A stretch of DNA of 64,000 nucleotides, taken from positions 620,001-684,000 of the forward strand of contig NZ_JBHSGB010000010.1 of NCBI RefSeq assembly GCF_042654345.1. Reading direction: 5' to 3'. The translations under genes were made by a program, and so were the position numbers. This document shows positions 1 to 8,282 of the stretch, piece after piece. The DNA comes from Pararheinheimera marina (GTDB lineage Bacteria; Pseudomonadota; Gammaproteobacteria; Enterobacterales; Alteromonadaceae). The notes under the pieces were generated by a model, which saw only the letters and a list, made by a program, of their open reading frames with translations, was not told the origin of the DNA and did no database searches. Positions within the stretch are counted from its first letter, which is position 1. Each line of letters opens with the position of its first letter.

Positions 1-905
1 TTGGCGTTGTTATCTTCGGCTTCGTACGAAACATAAGGCGTGACGGTATCGAAACGGTAGCCTAACGAGGCATACCAAGATTCCTGATCAGAAATAAAGG
101 AGTTATCCACTTGTGCTTTGGTCACCTCGGTGACAAACACAATATTGTTTTTATCGACACTGAAGCTGACGCCGGTGAAGTAGCTACTTTCGTCCTGCAC
201 GTCCAGCTGCTCTGCCAGAGCTCCCAGGCCAAAACCCGTCAACTGCGCCATAAATCCATCAAAATCAGCCTGACTGAAGGTGGTTTTACCCACTAAGTAG
301 GCCGCTCTGAAGTTGTAGCCGTCATAGCCTAAATCCCAGGCCAGACCGGCAATATTGTCAATCTTGGCATCTGCTGTTTCTGTGGTGATTTGTGCCTCAC
401 CATCGTAACTGCCAATAATCAGCTGCAGGCTGGAATCGAACATGCCCAAAGTTGTGGTGTGGTACAGAGAGGCGCCTTCGATGGTGTCGAAACCCAGGCC
501 ATACACGCTTTGTGGTACGCGCGACCAGTCATAGGCATAACCGACATCACGGAAATCGGAATACTTGTAGAATGGGGTGCGTAAACGGCCGGCATTGATG
601 CGCAGCTCGTCCGTCAGGTCGTAACTTAAAAAGGCCCATTCAAATTCCAGATCCCAGTCTTCGCTGCCGCGGCCTAACAGCTGAGCTGTGACCGACAGTT
701 TGTCGCCCAGGTCGGATTTAATTTGCAATGCGGCCAGACTTTCATTTTTGAAATCCAGCTTGTCATCGTACCCATATAAAGATTCGTCACTGCCCATCGT
801 CATGCCGGCTTTAATCGAAGCAAAACCATTGAGTTCGATTTCAGCCTGAGCAGTATTACAACAGGCAGCCGTGATTAGTGCGGCCAGTACAGAGCGTTTT
901 AGCAT
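1..905 (-). CDS. outer-membrane porin-like beta-barrel protein (3' end outside window)
   Basis: The reading frame runs open from an ATG at 905 down to the window edge without a stop, so the C-terminus is missing. The protein begins with a Sec signal peptide (MLKRSVLAALITAACC, likely cleaved after AQA) followed by EIELNGFASIKAGM, a start typical of porins. Alternating aromatic and polar strands follow, for example RINAGRLRTPFYKYSDFRD, which resembles the strand plus constriction-loop pattern of Gram-negative porin-like proteins. The likely role is passive outer-membrane diffusion of small solutes; the substrate cannot be read from sequence. It stands alone on the minus strand, separated from the cyd operon by about 200 bases of AT-rich DNA that should hold its promoter. 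Porin class is a fairly safe inference from the signal peptide and strand pattern; a more specific family name is not supported. Confidence 0.75.
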   Translation of the reverse strand, partial: MLKRSVLAALITAACCNTAQAEIELNGFASIKAGMTMGSDESLYGYDDKLDFKNESLAALQIKSDLGDKLSVTAQLLGRGSEDWDLEFEWAFLSYDLTDELRINAGRLRTPFYKYSDFRDVGYAYDWSRVPQSVYGLGFDTIEGASLYHTTTLGMFDSSLQLIIGSYDGEAQITTETADAKIDNIAGLAWDLGYDGYNFRAAYLVGKTTFSQADFDGFMAQLTGFGLGALAEQLDVQDESSYFTGVSFSVDKNNIVFVTEVTKAQVDNSFISDQESWYASLGYRFDTVTPYVSYEAEDNNA

Positions 906-1108
906 ACCTTATCCTCTTCGTGTTCAAAGTGAGGCTCGATGAGCCCATGCGAAGTCAATACGAATCGTCCCTGATTATTGTTTTTTATATAAAAATAAAG
1001 ATTTCATGCCATGAGTAAAGCAGACGCTAAGGCACCTTGTAACGCGTAGTATAAATTTTTTATAAATCAAAGGATAGTGAATTTTATCAAATTTATCGTT
1101 TTTATCGT

Positions 1109-2728
1109 TTATCTGACTAAGTTAATAACACGTAAAGGTTTTTTGAAGTGTGGCTGCTGATGGCTGGCAATAATCAGGATGCCGTCAAACGCATCCAGAC
1201 ATTTTTCCACGGCCAGAATGCTGGCAGCGTCCAGGCCAGTGTAAGGTTCATCCAGTAGCAGGACTTTGGGTTGCTGTAATAAGGCCCTGGCTAATGCAAT
1301 ACGTTTTGCCTGTCCGCCGGAGACAGCGGCGCCATACTCGGCAAGCTGACTGTTCAGCCCTTTGGGCAACGAAGTCAGCCAAGGTTCTAAACCAAGTTGC
1401 TGCAGCATCGCCAGCATCTGTGGTCCGGTGGCGTTGGGCTGACCTAAACGCAGATTGGCAGCCAGGCTTTGATTAAACAGCGTGACGTGTTGGGGAACCA
1501 GCGCCAGTTGGTGCCGCCAGCTGGCGGCCTGGTCGCTTTGCAGCCGTTGCTGGTTGATGTGGATTTGGCCGGATAACGCCGGTAACCAGCCACTTAAGGT
1601 GTAAAGTAAGGTCGATTTCCCGCTGCCAGATCCACCTTGCAACCACAGCCTGTCACCCTGGTTGAGCCTCGTATCCGGGCTGTGGCAGCAATGGCCGCTA
1701 TCAGCATAACCCGAGCTGAGTCGTTGCCAGCTAAGTTGAGTGACTACATCAGCTTGGGTTGGCTCTGCAACCTGGTAGTTCTGCTGATTTAACCGCTGCA
1801 GTGCTGCCCGGGCCTGTGCCAGGCTCTGGTACAAGGTCAGTAACGGCAAATGCAGTTCCATCAGCACAAAAAGCCCCAGCAGGCTGCCGACTAAGGCGGG
1901 TAGTTGATTGCCCGTCAGGGCGGGCTGCAACAGCAGTAAGGCCGCTACATATAAACAGCAGCCGTAAAGTGCCAGTTGCAGCAGTAAGTCGCAGGCCTTT
2001 TGCCGGAACAGCAGCTGCTGATAACGCTGCTCAAGCGGCTGATACTGGCGTCTCAGGGCGCTGGTACTGCCGTGCACTTGTTGCAGTGTCAGTTGTTGCA
2101 GCGGAATGAGTAAAGCCGGGCGTCGTTGCTGGTCCAGTTGCTCCAGTTGGCTGGCCCGGTCAAATGCCAGATAATTGCTCAGCGCCAGAAGCAGATACAT
2201 CAACAGCATCAGGCTGGCCAGCATGGGCAGCAGCGGAGCAAACCAGGAAGCAATCAGCCCAAGCCAGCACAAGCTGATCAGCAAAGCCCAGCCCAACGGC
2301 AACAGAAAACGCAAAGGCCACATATCCAGCCGGTCAATATCGCGGATCAGGCTGTTCAGCAAACTGGCTGATTGTTGTGGCTGACAGGGGCGGGCAGTGG
2401 ACAAAAAACGTTGCATAAACCAGAGCCGCAGCTGATGCAGCACCGCCAGCACCGCCTGATGCGACAGCAGACGTTCAGCATAACGACCTGCGGTGCGGCC
2501 AAGCGCAGATAAACGGATAAGGGCGGCCGGACTGAAGTAGTTAAAACTGCCGGCATTGGCCAACTGTAAGCCTGCCAGCGCGCAGGCACTTAAAAACCAG
2601 CCAGACACCGTCATCAGGCCAAAAGCGGCCAGTGTGGCCAGCACGCCAGCCAGCAGTGCCAGCGCCCAGCCTTTTGATTCTGCCGCCAGCAGGCTGCTGA
2701 GTCTGAGCGATTGTTCAGGCTTGAGCAT
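1109..2728 (-). CDS. cydC: heterodimeric ABC exporter subunit CydC (cysteine/glutathione exporter for cytochrome bd assembly)
   Basis: A 539-residue fused permease-ATPase. Hydrophobic segments lie around residues 21-56, 140-185 and 245-300, followed by a nucleotide-binding domain with Walker A GGSGSGKST (365-373), signature SGGQ (470-473) and Walker B VLLLDEP (489-495). CydC pairs with CydD in the inner membrane; the CydDC family exports reduced thiols, or in more recent work handles haem, and is needed to assemble bd-type oxidase. It overlaps the end of cydD by 14 bases and is the last gene of cydABXDC, which fits the assignment much better than a generic ABC exporter. The ORF ends about 200 bases before the porin gene and no clear T-tract terminator hairpin is seen right after it. 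Confidence 0.92.
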   Translation of the reverse strand: MLKPEQSLRLSSLLAAESKGWALALLAGVLATLAAFGLMTVSGWFLSACALAGLQLANAGSFNYFSPAALIRLSALGRTAGRYAERLLSHQAVLAVLHQLRLWFMQRFLSTARPCQPQQSASLLNSLIRDIDRLDMWPLRFLLPLGWALLISLCWLGLIASWFAPLLPMLASLMLLMYLLLALSNYLAFDRASQLEQLDQQRRPALLIPLQQLTLQQVHGSTSALRRQYQPLEQRYQQLLFRQKACDLLLQLALYGCCLYVAALLLLQPALTGNQLPALVGSLLGLFVLMELHLPLLTLYQSLAQARAALQRLNQQNYQVAEPTQADVVTQLSWQRLSSGYADSGHCCHSPDTRLNQGDRLWLQGGSGSGKSTLLYTLSGWLPALSGQIHINQQRLQSDQAASWRHQLALVPQHVTLFNQSLAANLRLGQPNATGPQMLAMLQQLGLEPWLTSLPKGLNSQLAEYGAAVSGGQAKRIALARALLQQPKVLLLDEPYTGLDAASILAVEKCLDAFDGILIIASHQQPHFKKPLRVINLVR

Positions 2729-4448
2729 ATTCAGGCTCCAGTTCCAATTTGCGATACCAGTGTTGCTGCCTGGCTTGCGCTACTGTGCCTTGCCAGCGCA
2801 GCTCGCCAGCGACGAAATAACAGACCCGGTCTAACCAATCCAGACCGTCAAGTTGATGAGTTGCCAGCAATAAGGTGCAGCCCTGACTCAAAGTGTTTAG
2901 CTGCTGCTGTAACTGACGCTGTTGTGGTTTACTTAGCATGGAAAATGGCTCATCCAGCAACCAGTAGCGGGCCGGTTTCAGTAAGGCCCGGGCATAGGCC
3001 AGCCGTTGCAATTGTCCGCCAGAAAGACCCAGCCCGGCTTCACCAACCTCAAAATCCAGCCCTTGAGGCAGCTGCTGAACAAATTCCAGGCTTTGGCTTT
3101 GAGCCAATGCATGCTGTAGCTGCAGTGCGCTGTAGTGGTCACCGAACAGGTTTTGCCGCAAACTGCCCGCTCGCCATTGGCTCTGTTGTGGCAGGTACAG
3201 CAATTGCTGGCGCCAGCTGTTCAGTTCAAGTGTGGCCAGGTTTTGGGCTCCCAGCTGAATATGCTGGCTAAGCACAGGCTCATAGGCCAGCAGTAACTCG
3301 AGCACTGAGCTTTTGCCTGAGCCGCTGTGACCCATCAGCGCAACCCGTTGCCCTGGCGCAATTTCCAGTCGCAGCGGCGCCAGTCGGGCAGGCCGCTGTG
3401 GTGCGCTGTAAAATGCCGGAGTGGCAAAGCGCAGCGTCTGAATTTCCGGAGGTGCTGTCTGAGTGCCACCTTGTTGCACAGGTAGCTGCAACAGAGGTTG
3501 CAGACTCTGCCAGGCCGCGACGGCCTGAGCTTTGGCATGGTAGTCACTGCCAAGCTGGCGCAGCGGCGCATAAAACTCAGGGGCTAGTAACAAGATAAAC
3601 AAGGCACTGGGGTAAGCCACCGGCACCTGTTGTTTGGCCCAGGGTAATTCCCCAAGCAAACCCAAGCCCAGATACAAAGCCACAAAGGCAATCGCGAGGG
3701 CAGACAAGAGTTCCAGCACGGCACCAGACAAAAAGGCTTTTTGCAACACCTTCATACTGCGACGCCGGTATTCGGCGCTGGCGTGGTCCAATTGCCGGAT
3801 CACCTGATCTTCGGCGGCCAGTAACTTAATTTGGGCAAAACCACGCAGAAACTCCAGAAAGCGGCCACCTAATAAACCCAAAGCCTGGATTTGGCGTTGG
3901 CTTTCTTCGGCCGCTTTTTTACCCAATAAAATCATAAATAGCGGGATCAACGGTGCCGTAAGCAGCAGCAGGAAGGCCGCAAAAGGGCTGTAACAGGCCG
4001 CCGCGATCGCAATCAACAAAGGCGTCAGTACCACCAACCAGAGCTGTGGCCAGTAGCGGCTGAGGTAAGGGTCCAGCGCGTCCACCTGTTCCAGTACTAA
4101 GGTCGAGATCTCACCGTCATTGCCAACCAGTGCACGGCGGGGGCCGGCCAGTTCCAGTTGGCTGAACAGTTGTTGCTGCAAATGCTGGCGCGCCTGTTGG
4201 CTGACACGCATGGCCTGCAAATCTTTCAGGGCCAGCAAGCCGGCGCGTGCAAGCCAGCTCAGGATAAACCAGCTGGCATCCGTCAGGCTGAGCTCTTCAC
4301 CCGCCAGCAACTGACCGCAACACCAGGCCAGCCACCAGCACTGCAGCAGCAACATCAGAGTAGCCAGGCTACCTGCCAGCACGGAAAAACAAAGGCCAAC
4401 CCGGTAAGGGGCCAGCCAGTGTTTGAGTTCAGACGCAGTTTGACTCAC
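2715..4448 (-). CDS. cydD: heterodimeric ABC exporter subunit CydD
   Basis: A 577-residue permease-ATPase partner of CydC. Membrane segments lie near residues 18-45, 55-75, 135-175 and 243-295. The ATPase has Walker A GHSGSGKS (373-380), signature LSGGQ (475-479) and Walker B YWLLDEP (495-501). The start is GTG at 4448, inside GAGTGAG, so it shares four bases with the cydX stop codon; this predicts translational coupling. The family exports thiols to the periplasm and supports haem insertion into cytochrome bd. In many gammaproteobacteria cydDC lie at a different locus from cydAB; here they are joined. No ATPase motif is missing. Confidence 0.92.
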   Translation of the reverse strand: MSQTASELKHWLAPYRVGLCFSVLAGSLATLMLLLQCWWLAWCCGQLLAGEELSLTDASWFILSWLARAGLLALKDLQAMRVSQQARQHLQQQLFSQLELAGPRRALVGNDGEISTLVLEQVDALDPYLSRYWPQLWLVVLTPLLIAIAAACYSPFAAFLLLLTAPLIPLFMILLGKKAAEESQRQIQALGLLGGRFLEFLRGFAQIKLLAAEDQVIRQLDHASAEYRRRSMKVLQKAFLSGAVLELLSALAIAFVALYLGLGLLGELPWAKQQVPVAYPSALFILLLAPEFYAPLRQLGSDYHAKAQAVAAWQSLQPLLQLPVQQGGTQTAPPEIQTLRFATPAFYSAPQRPARLAPLRLEIAPGQRVALMGHSGSGKSSVLELLLAYEPVLSQHIQLGAQNLATLELNSWRQQLLYLPQQSQWRAGSLRQNLFGDHYSALQLQHALAQSQSLEFVQQLPQGLDFEVGEAGLGLSGGQLQRLAYARALLKPARYWLLDEPFSMLSKPQQRQLQQQLNTLSQGCTLLLATHQLDGLDWLDRVCYFVAGELRWQGTVAQARQQHWYRKLELEPEYAQA

Positions 4449-4555
4449 TCGCCATCCTTGTCATCCGGATAGCCATTCAGCTCCAGCCACATCGCATTGA
4501 TGATGCCGAAGGAGCATGCCAGCAACACGCCGAGGATCCAGGTGAAATACCACAT
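4445..4555 (-). CDS. cydX: cytochrome bd oxidase small subunit CydX (36 residues)
   Basis: A 36-residue single-helix protein read directly from the sequence: it starts MWYFTWILGVLLACSFGIIN and continues with AMWLELNGYPDDKDGE. The N-terminal WYFxWxLG..LA...GI.NA.WLE pattern is the hallmark of the CydX/YbgT family. CydX is an inner-membrane subunit that stabilises the haem centre of cytochrome bd. It starts at ATG 4555, preceded by AAGGAGC, lies ten bases after cydB and overlaps the cydD start by four bases. It is shorter than the usual 60-residue ORF cut-off, so automatic annotation can easily miss it. The charged C-terminal tail is typical of the family. Confidence 0.96.
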   Translation of the reverse strand: MWYFTWILGVLLACSFGIINAMWLELNGYPDDKDGE

Positions 4556-4565
4556 AGTCAGCTCC

Positions 4566-5702
4566 TTAATACAGTGAATGCGGGTTGTTGTTGATGCTGT
4601 CCTGGTTTAACCGGCCAAACATTTTGTAATAGCTCCAACTGGTGTAAGCCAAAATGATGGGCACAAAAATACAGGCAACGATAAACATAATTTTCAGGGT
4701 CAGCGCGCTGGAGGTGGCGTCCCACATGGTCAGGCTGTGATCCGGCATGCTGCTGGACGGCATAATGAACGGGAACATGGCCACACCGCAGGTCATAATC
4801 ACCCCGGTCATCGCCAATGAAGAGGCGACAAAGGCTTGCCAGGCTTTGGCGGCTTTGCTGCAAAGGGCAGACAGCAGAAAGGCCGCCACACCCAGCACAG
4901 GGAAGAGCCACAGCACTGGGGCCTCGTCGAAGTTCTGCACCCAGGCACCGGAGCTGATTTCCACGGTTTTACTGACCGCGTTATTGATGGCGTTGTGGTC
5001 CAGTTCGCTGGTCAGCTGGTAACCCATGCCGGCCGCTGATAACCAGACACCAGCCAGCACAAACAGCAGGGCAGCCAGTAAGGCGGACACCACAGAGACG
5101 GTCTGAGCACGCTGGCGTAGCGACGCTTCGGTTTTCATTTGCAGATAGGTCGCACCCTGATTCACAAACATCAGCAGGCTTAACACGCCCACCAGTAAGG
5201 CAAAGGGATTTAACAGCGCCAGGAACGACCCTGTGTAGTGAATACGCAGCAGCTCGTCGAAATGGAACGGCACCCCTTGCAGCAAGTTACCAAAGGCCAC
5301 GCCAAAGATCACTGGCGGAATGGCTGAGCCAGCAGTCAGCGCCCAGTCCCAGTTGCTGCGCCAGCGCTGGTTGTCCAGTTTCGAACGGTAGTCAAAACCA
5401 ATAGGCCGTAAAAATAGCGCCGCCAGAGTGGCCATCATCGCCAGGTAGAAACCGCTGAACGCGGTGGCGTACACCGGAGGCCAGGCAGCAAACAAGGCGC
5501 CGCCTGCGGTGATCAACCACACCTGATTGCCGTCCCAATGCGGAGCGACGGCGTTAATCATTATCCGGCGTTCCGTGTCGTCTTTGCCAATCACTTTCAG
5601 CAGGGCACCGACACCCATATCAAAACCGTCGGTAATGGCAAAACCAATCAGCAAAACACCAACCAGTAACCACCAGATAAAGCGCAGAAATTCGTAATCC
5701 AT
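4566..5702 (-). CDS. cydB: cytochrome bd ubiquinol oxidase subunit II
   Basis: A 378-residue polytopic membrane protein, essentially the usual CydB length. The N-terminus MDYEFLRFIWWLLVGVLLIG and the following TDGFDMGVG are characteristic of CydB, as is the HWDGNQVWLI block. About eight or nine hydrophobic helices are spread over the length. It forms the bd oxidase heterodimer with CydA in the inner membrane, reducing oxygen to water with quinol electrons. It begins two bases after the cydA stop and precedes cydX, so the three genes are surely cotranscribed. Its ribosome-binding site lies within the end of cydA (AGGAGG upstream of ATG 5702). Confidence 0.97.
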   Translation of the reverse strand: MDYEFLRFIWWLLVGVLLIGFAITDGFDMGVGALLKVIGKDDTERRIMINAVAPHWDGNQVWLITAGGALFAAWPPVYATAFSGFYLAMMATLAALFLRPIGFDYRSKLDNQRWRSNWDWALTAGSAIPPVIFGVAFGNLLQGVPFHFDELLRIHYTGSFLALLNPFALLVGVLSLLMFVNQGATYLQMKTEASLRQRAQTVSVVSALLAALLFVLAGVWLSAAGMGYQLTSELDHNAINNAVSKTVEISSGAWVQNFDEAPVLWLFPVLGVAAFLLSALCSKAAKAWQAFVASSLAMTGVIMTCGVAMFPFIMPSSSMPDHSLTMWDATSSALTLKIMFIVACIFVPIILAYTSWSYYKMFGRLNQDSINNNPHSLY

Positions 5703-5704
5703 GG

Positions 5705-7258
5705 TTAAACCTCCTGCAGATCCTGTTCGTGATGGTATTTGCCGGTGTGCAGGGCGGACGGGCCTTTGCGGGCAAAATGCTGCATCAGATAAACTTCAAT
5801 AATAAGGAATATGGTGTACAGCAAGGTGATAGCGCCAAGGCTGAACCAGACTTCGCCAACAGTCAGTTGTGAGGCCGCCAGATGGGTCGGCAGAATTTCA
5901 CCGACAGCCCAGGGCTGACGACCATACTCCGCAACAAACCAGCCGGCTTCACAGGCAATCCAGGGCAAAGGCAGCGATAAAATGGCGGCTTTGAGTAACC
6001 ATTTCGGCTTGTCCATGGTGCGTTTGGCACTGTGGTAGAAGGCTGCGGCAAACACCAGCAACATAATAAAGCCGCTGGCAACCATGACTCGGAAGCTCCA
6101 GAACATAGGGGCGACTTTGGGCACGCTCTGCTCCACTGCCTGTTCAATTTGAGCTTGTGTGGCTTGGGTCGGGTCTTCTGCATAGGCGGTTAACAGCAGG
6201 CCGTACCCTAAGTCTTTTTTCACTGCTTCAAAGGCCGTTTTGGTGGCTGGGCTGTCATCCCCGGCCCGCAGTTGCTTCAGCAGACCATAGGCTTGCTGGC
6301 CATTGATGATGCGCTCGCGGTGCTGCTGTTTGAGCTCGGCAATGCCGGTGACAGGTTTATCCAGTGAACGGGTGGCGATTAACCCTAAAGCGCCCGGGAT
6401 TATCAGCGCGTAGTCAGTGGTTTGGGTGTCTTCATTTGGCAGACCGAAGACGGTAAAGGCGGCCGGTGCTTCATGGGTTTTCCATTCGGCTTCCACCGCA
6501 GCCAGTTTAGTTTTCTGCACATCACCCAGTTCATAACCGGATTCATCCCCCAGCACAATAACAGACAGGGCGCTGGCCAGGCCGAAGGCGGAGGCAATAG
6601 CAAAACTGCGGCGGGCAAAGGCAAGATCGCGGCCTTTGAGCAAATACCAGGCAGATATCGCCAGCACAAACATGGCGCCAGTCACATAACCGGCCGACAC
6701 AGTGTGGACAAATTTTACCTGAGCCACAGGGTTGAAAATTACTTCGCTGAAGCTGGTCATTTCCATCCGCATGGTCTGGTAATTAAACTCGGCACCCACA
6801 GGATGCTGCATCCAGCCATTGGCGATCAGTATCCACAGTGCGGACAGGTTTGAGCCCAACGCAACCAGCCAGGTGACGGTTAAGTGCTGCACCTTGGATA
6901 AACGGTCCCAGCCAAAGAAAAATAAGCCGACCAAAGTGGATTCAAGGAAAAATGCCATCAGGCCTTCAATGGCCAGTGGGGCACCAAAGATGTCGCCGAC
7001 ATAATGCGAATAATAGGACCAGTTGGTACCAAACTGGAATTCCATCGCAATGCCTGTGGTTACCCCCAAGGCGAAGTTAATGGCAAACAGCTTGCCCCAG
7101 AACTTGGTCATGTCACGGTAAATTTCTTTACCTGTCATCACATAGACCGACTCCATAATGGCAAGTAAAAAGGTCATGCCCAGCGTTAACGGGACAAACA
7201 GAAAGTGGTACATCGCGGTTGCAGCAAACTGCAACCTGGAAAGTTCTACAACATCCAT
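5705..7258 (-). CDS. cydA: cytochrome bd ubiquinol oxidase subunit I
   Basis: A 517-residue subunit carrying haems b558, b595 and d. Visible hallmarks are VELSRLQFAATAMYHFLFVP with the N-terminal haem-ligand histidine, the GFIMLL region, and GWFVAEYGRQPWAVGE, which contains the conserved Trp-Glu and GRQPW residues near the haem d/b595 site. The length and the insert rich in charged residues in the middle (roughly 255-370) fit the long Q-loop type found in E. coli. It is the first gene of cydABXDC. The start at ATG 7258 follows AAGGAGCTCCCGG. A perfect TTGAT-N4-ATCAA palindrome lies 107-120 bases upstream of the start, consistent with induction at low oxygen. Confidence 0.97.
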   Translation of the reverse strand: MDVVELSRLQFAATAMYHFLFVPLTLGMTFLLAIMESVYVMTGKEIYRDMTKFWGKLFAINFALGVTTGIAMEFQFGTNWSYYSHYVGDIFGAPLAIEGLMAFFLESTLVGLFFFGWDRLSKVQHLTVTWLVALGSNLSALWILIANGWMQHPVGAEFNYQTMRMEMTSFSEVIFNPVAQVKFVHTVSAGYVTGAMFVLAISAWYLLKGRDLAFARRSFAIASAFGLASALSVIVLGDESGYELGDVQKTKLAAVEAEWKTHEAPAAFTVFGLPNEDTQTTDYALIIPGALGLIATRSLDKPVTGIAELKQQHRERIINGQQAYGLLKQLRAGDDSPATKTAFEAVKKDLGYGLLLTAYAEDPTQATQAQIEQAVEQSVPKVAPMFWSFRVMVASGFIMLLVFAAAFYHSAKRTMDKPKWLLKAAILSLPLPWIACEAGWFVAEYGRQPWAVGEILPTHLAASQLTVGEVWFSLGAITLLYTIFLIIEVYLMQHFARKGPSALHTGKYHHEQDLQEV

Positions 7259-7364
7259 CCGGGAGCTCCTTCGATCGGCTTGATGGGTTGACAGCGCAAG
7301 TGACTAAAATCAGCACAGCAGGTTTTAGTTAAGCTTAATTTACTGATTTCTGTAGAATTGGATC

Positions 7365-7378
7365 TTGATAAAGATCAA
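7365..7378. promoter_or_regulatory. FNR-type operator between cydA and the divergent oxidoreductase gene
   Basis: The sequence TTGATAAAGATCAA matches the TTGAT-N4-ATCAA binding site of FNR/EtrA/Anr regulators in both half-sites. It lies about 110 bases upstream of cydA and 53 bases upstream of the start at 7431. bd oxidase genes are classic targets of FNR and ArcA; a nearby AGTTAAGCTTAATT (7328-7341) is AT-rich in the manner of ArcA sites but is much weaker evidence. Confidence 0.75.
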
Positions 7379-7430
7379 GGTTCCGGATGCCTTTCCGGAC
7401 GAATCGTCAGCATAAAGGTGTAGCAAACAA

Positions 7431-8225
7431 ATGAAGGTGATTGTCGTAGGCGCTGGCTGGTTAGCCCGGCAACTGGTGCAACCGTTACAGCAGGCTGGGG
7501 TTGAGTTGTGGTTGACCAGCCGGGACTCCCGTACTGTCGCTGAGCTTGGGGAGTTAGGGTTGTTACTTCGCTTTGATGCGGACGACCTGAACAACCCGGC
7601 GCTGTTGCAGCGTTTTTCCGGGGCTGTGGTGCTGTGCCTGATCCCGGCCAGTCGTTCAAATCCCGCACTGTATCTGGCGTCGTTAACCAGGCTGTGTCAG
7701 TTGATGGTGACCGCTGGCAGCCTGGCCTGTATTCATATCAGCAGCTCCGGCATTTATCAGGGGCTGACAGGGCTGGTCAATGAAGAAGCCGAACTGCAAC
7801 TAACTGACAGCCGGGTGGCCTTGTTGTATCAGGCCGAGCAACTGGTCAGCCAGAGCGTGCCAAGCTGTACCTTGCGTCTGGCCGGTCTGATTGGACCGGG
7901 CCGTCACCCAGGGCGTTTTATGGCGGGCAAAGTGGTGCCAGATTCACAAGGGGCTGTGAATATGGTGCATAGCCAGGATATCAGCCGCTTTATTGTTCAG
8001 GTGCTGCACCAACAGCTGTGGCCAGCGACCTATAACTTGTCCAGCCCTGAGTTTTGCTGTAGAGCTGAGTTCTATCAGCAGGCATGTGCAGCATTGGGGA
8101 CCCCGGCTGCCGGACTGGATGGGCTGAATCTCGACAGTCGCCAGGTCGACAGTGGCAAAGCGATGCAGGTGGCAGACTTTCGGTTTGCGTATCCCTCTGC
8201 GTTACAGGCCATTGCAGATTGTTAA
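7431..8225 (+). CDS. NAD(P)-binding Rossmann-fold (YeeZ/SDR-type) protein
   Basis: A 264-residue soluble protein starting MKVIVVGAGWLARQLVQPL, a dinucleotide-binding beta-alpha-beta with GxGxxA in place of the usual GxGxxG. The segment HISSSGIYQG (about 103-112) resembles the Ser/Tyr region of atypical short-chain dehydrogenases, and VRLA-like TLRLAGLIGPGRHPG is the conserved RxxxLYGPGR-type motif of YeeZ-like proteins. The likely role is oxidoreductase or epimerase activity of unknown substrate. It is divergent from cydA and shares its promoter region; a strong hairpin follows its stop. No partner gene gives the substrate. Confidence 0.75.
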   Translation: MKVIVVGAGWLARQLVQPLQQAGVELWLTSRDSRTVAELGELGLLLRFDADDLNNPALLQRFSGAVVLCLIPASRSNPALYLASLTRLCQLMVTAGSLACIHISSSGIYQGLTGLVNEEAELQLTDSRVALLYQAEQLVSQSVPSCTLRLAGLIGPGRHPGRFMAGKVVPDSQGAVNMVHSQDISRFIVQVLHQQLWPATYNLSSPEFCCRAEFYQQACAALGTPAAGLDGLNLDSRQVDSGKAMQVADFRFAYPSALQAIADC

Positions 8226-8247
8226 AAAAGCCGGTCATCAGACCGGC
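8225..8247 (-). terminator. bidirectional intrinsic terminator
   Basis: Arms GCCGGTC (8230-8236) and GACCGGC (8241-8247) with a four-base loop. Read on the minus strand the stem is followed by six T residues, so it best terminates the subtilisin gene; it also lies right behind the plus-strand gene ending at 8225. Confidence 0.85.
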
Positions 8248-8282
8248 TTGGCTTTCAGGATGGCTCCACCGGAGTACCCGGA

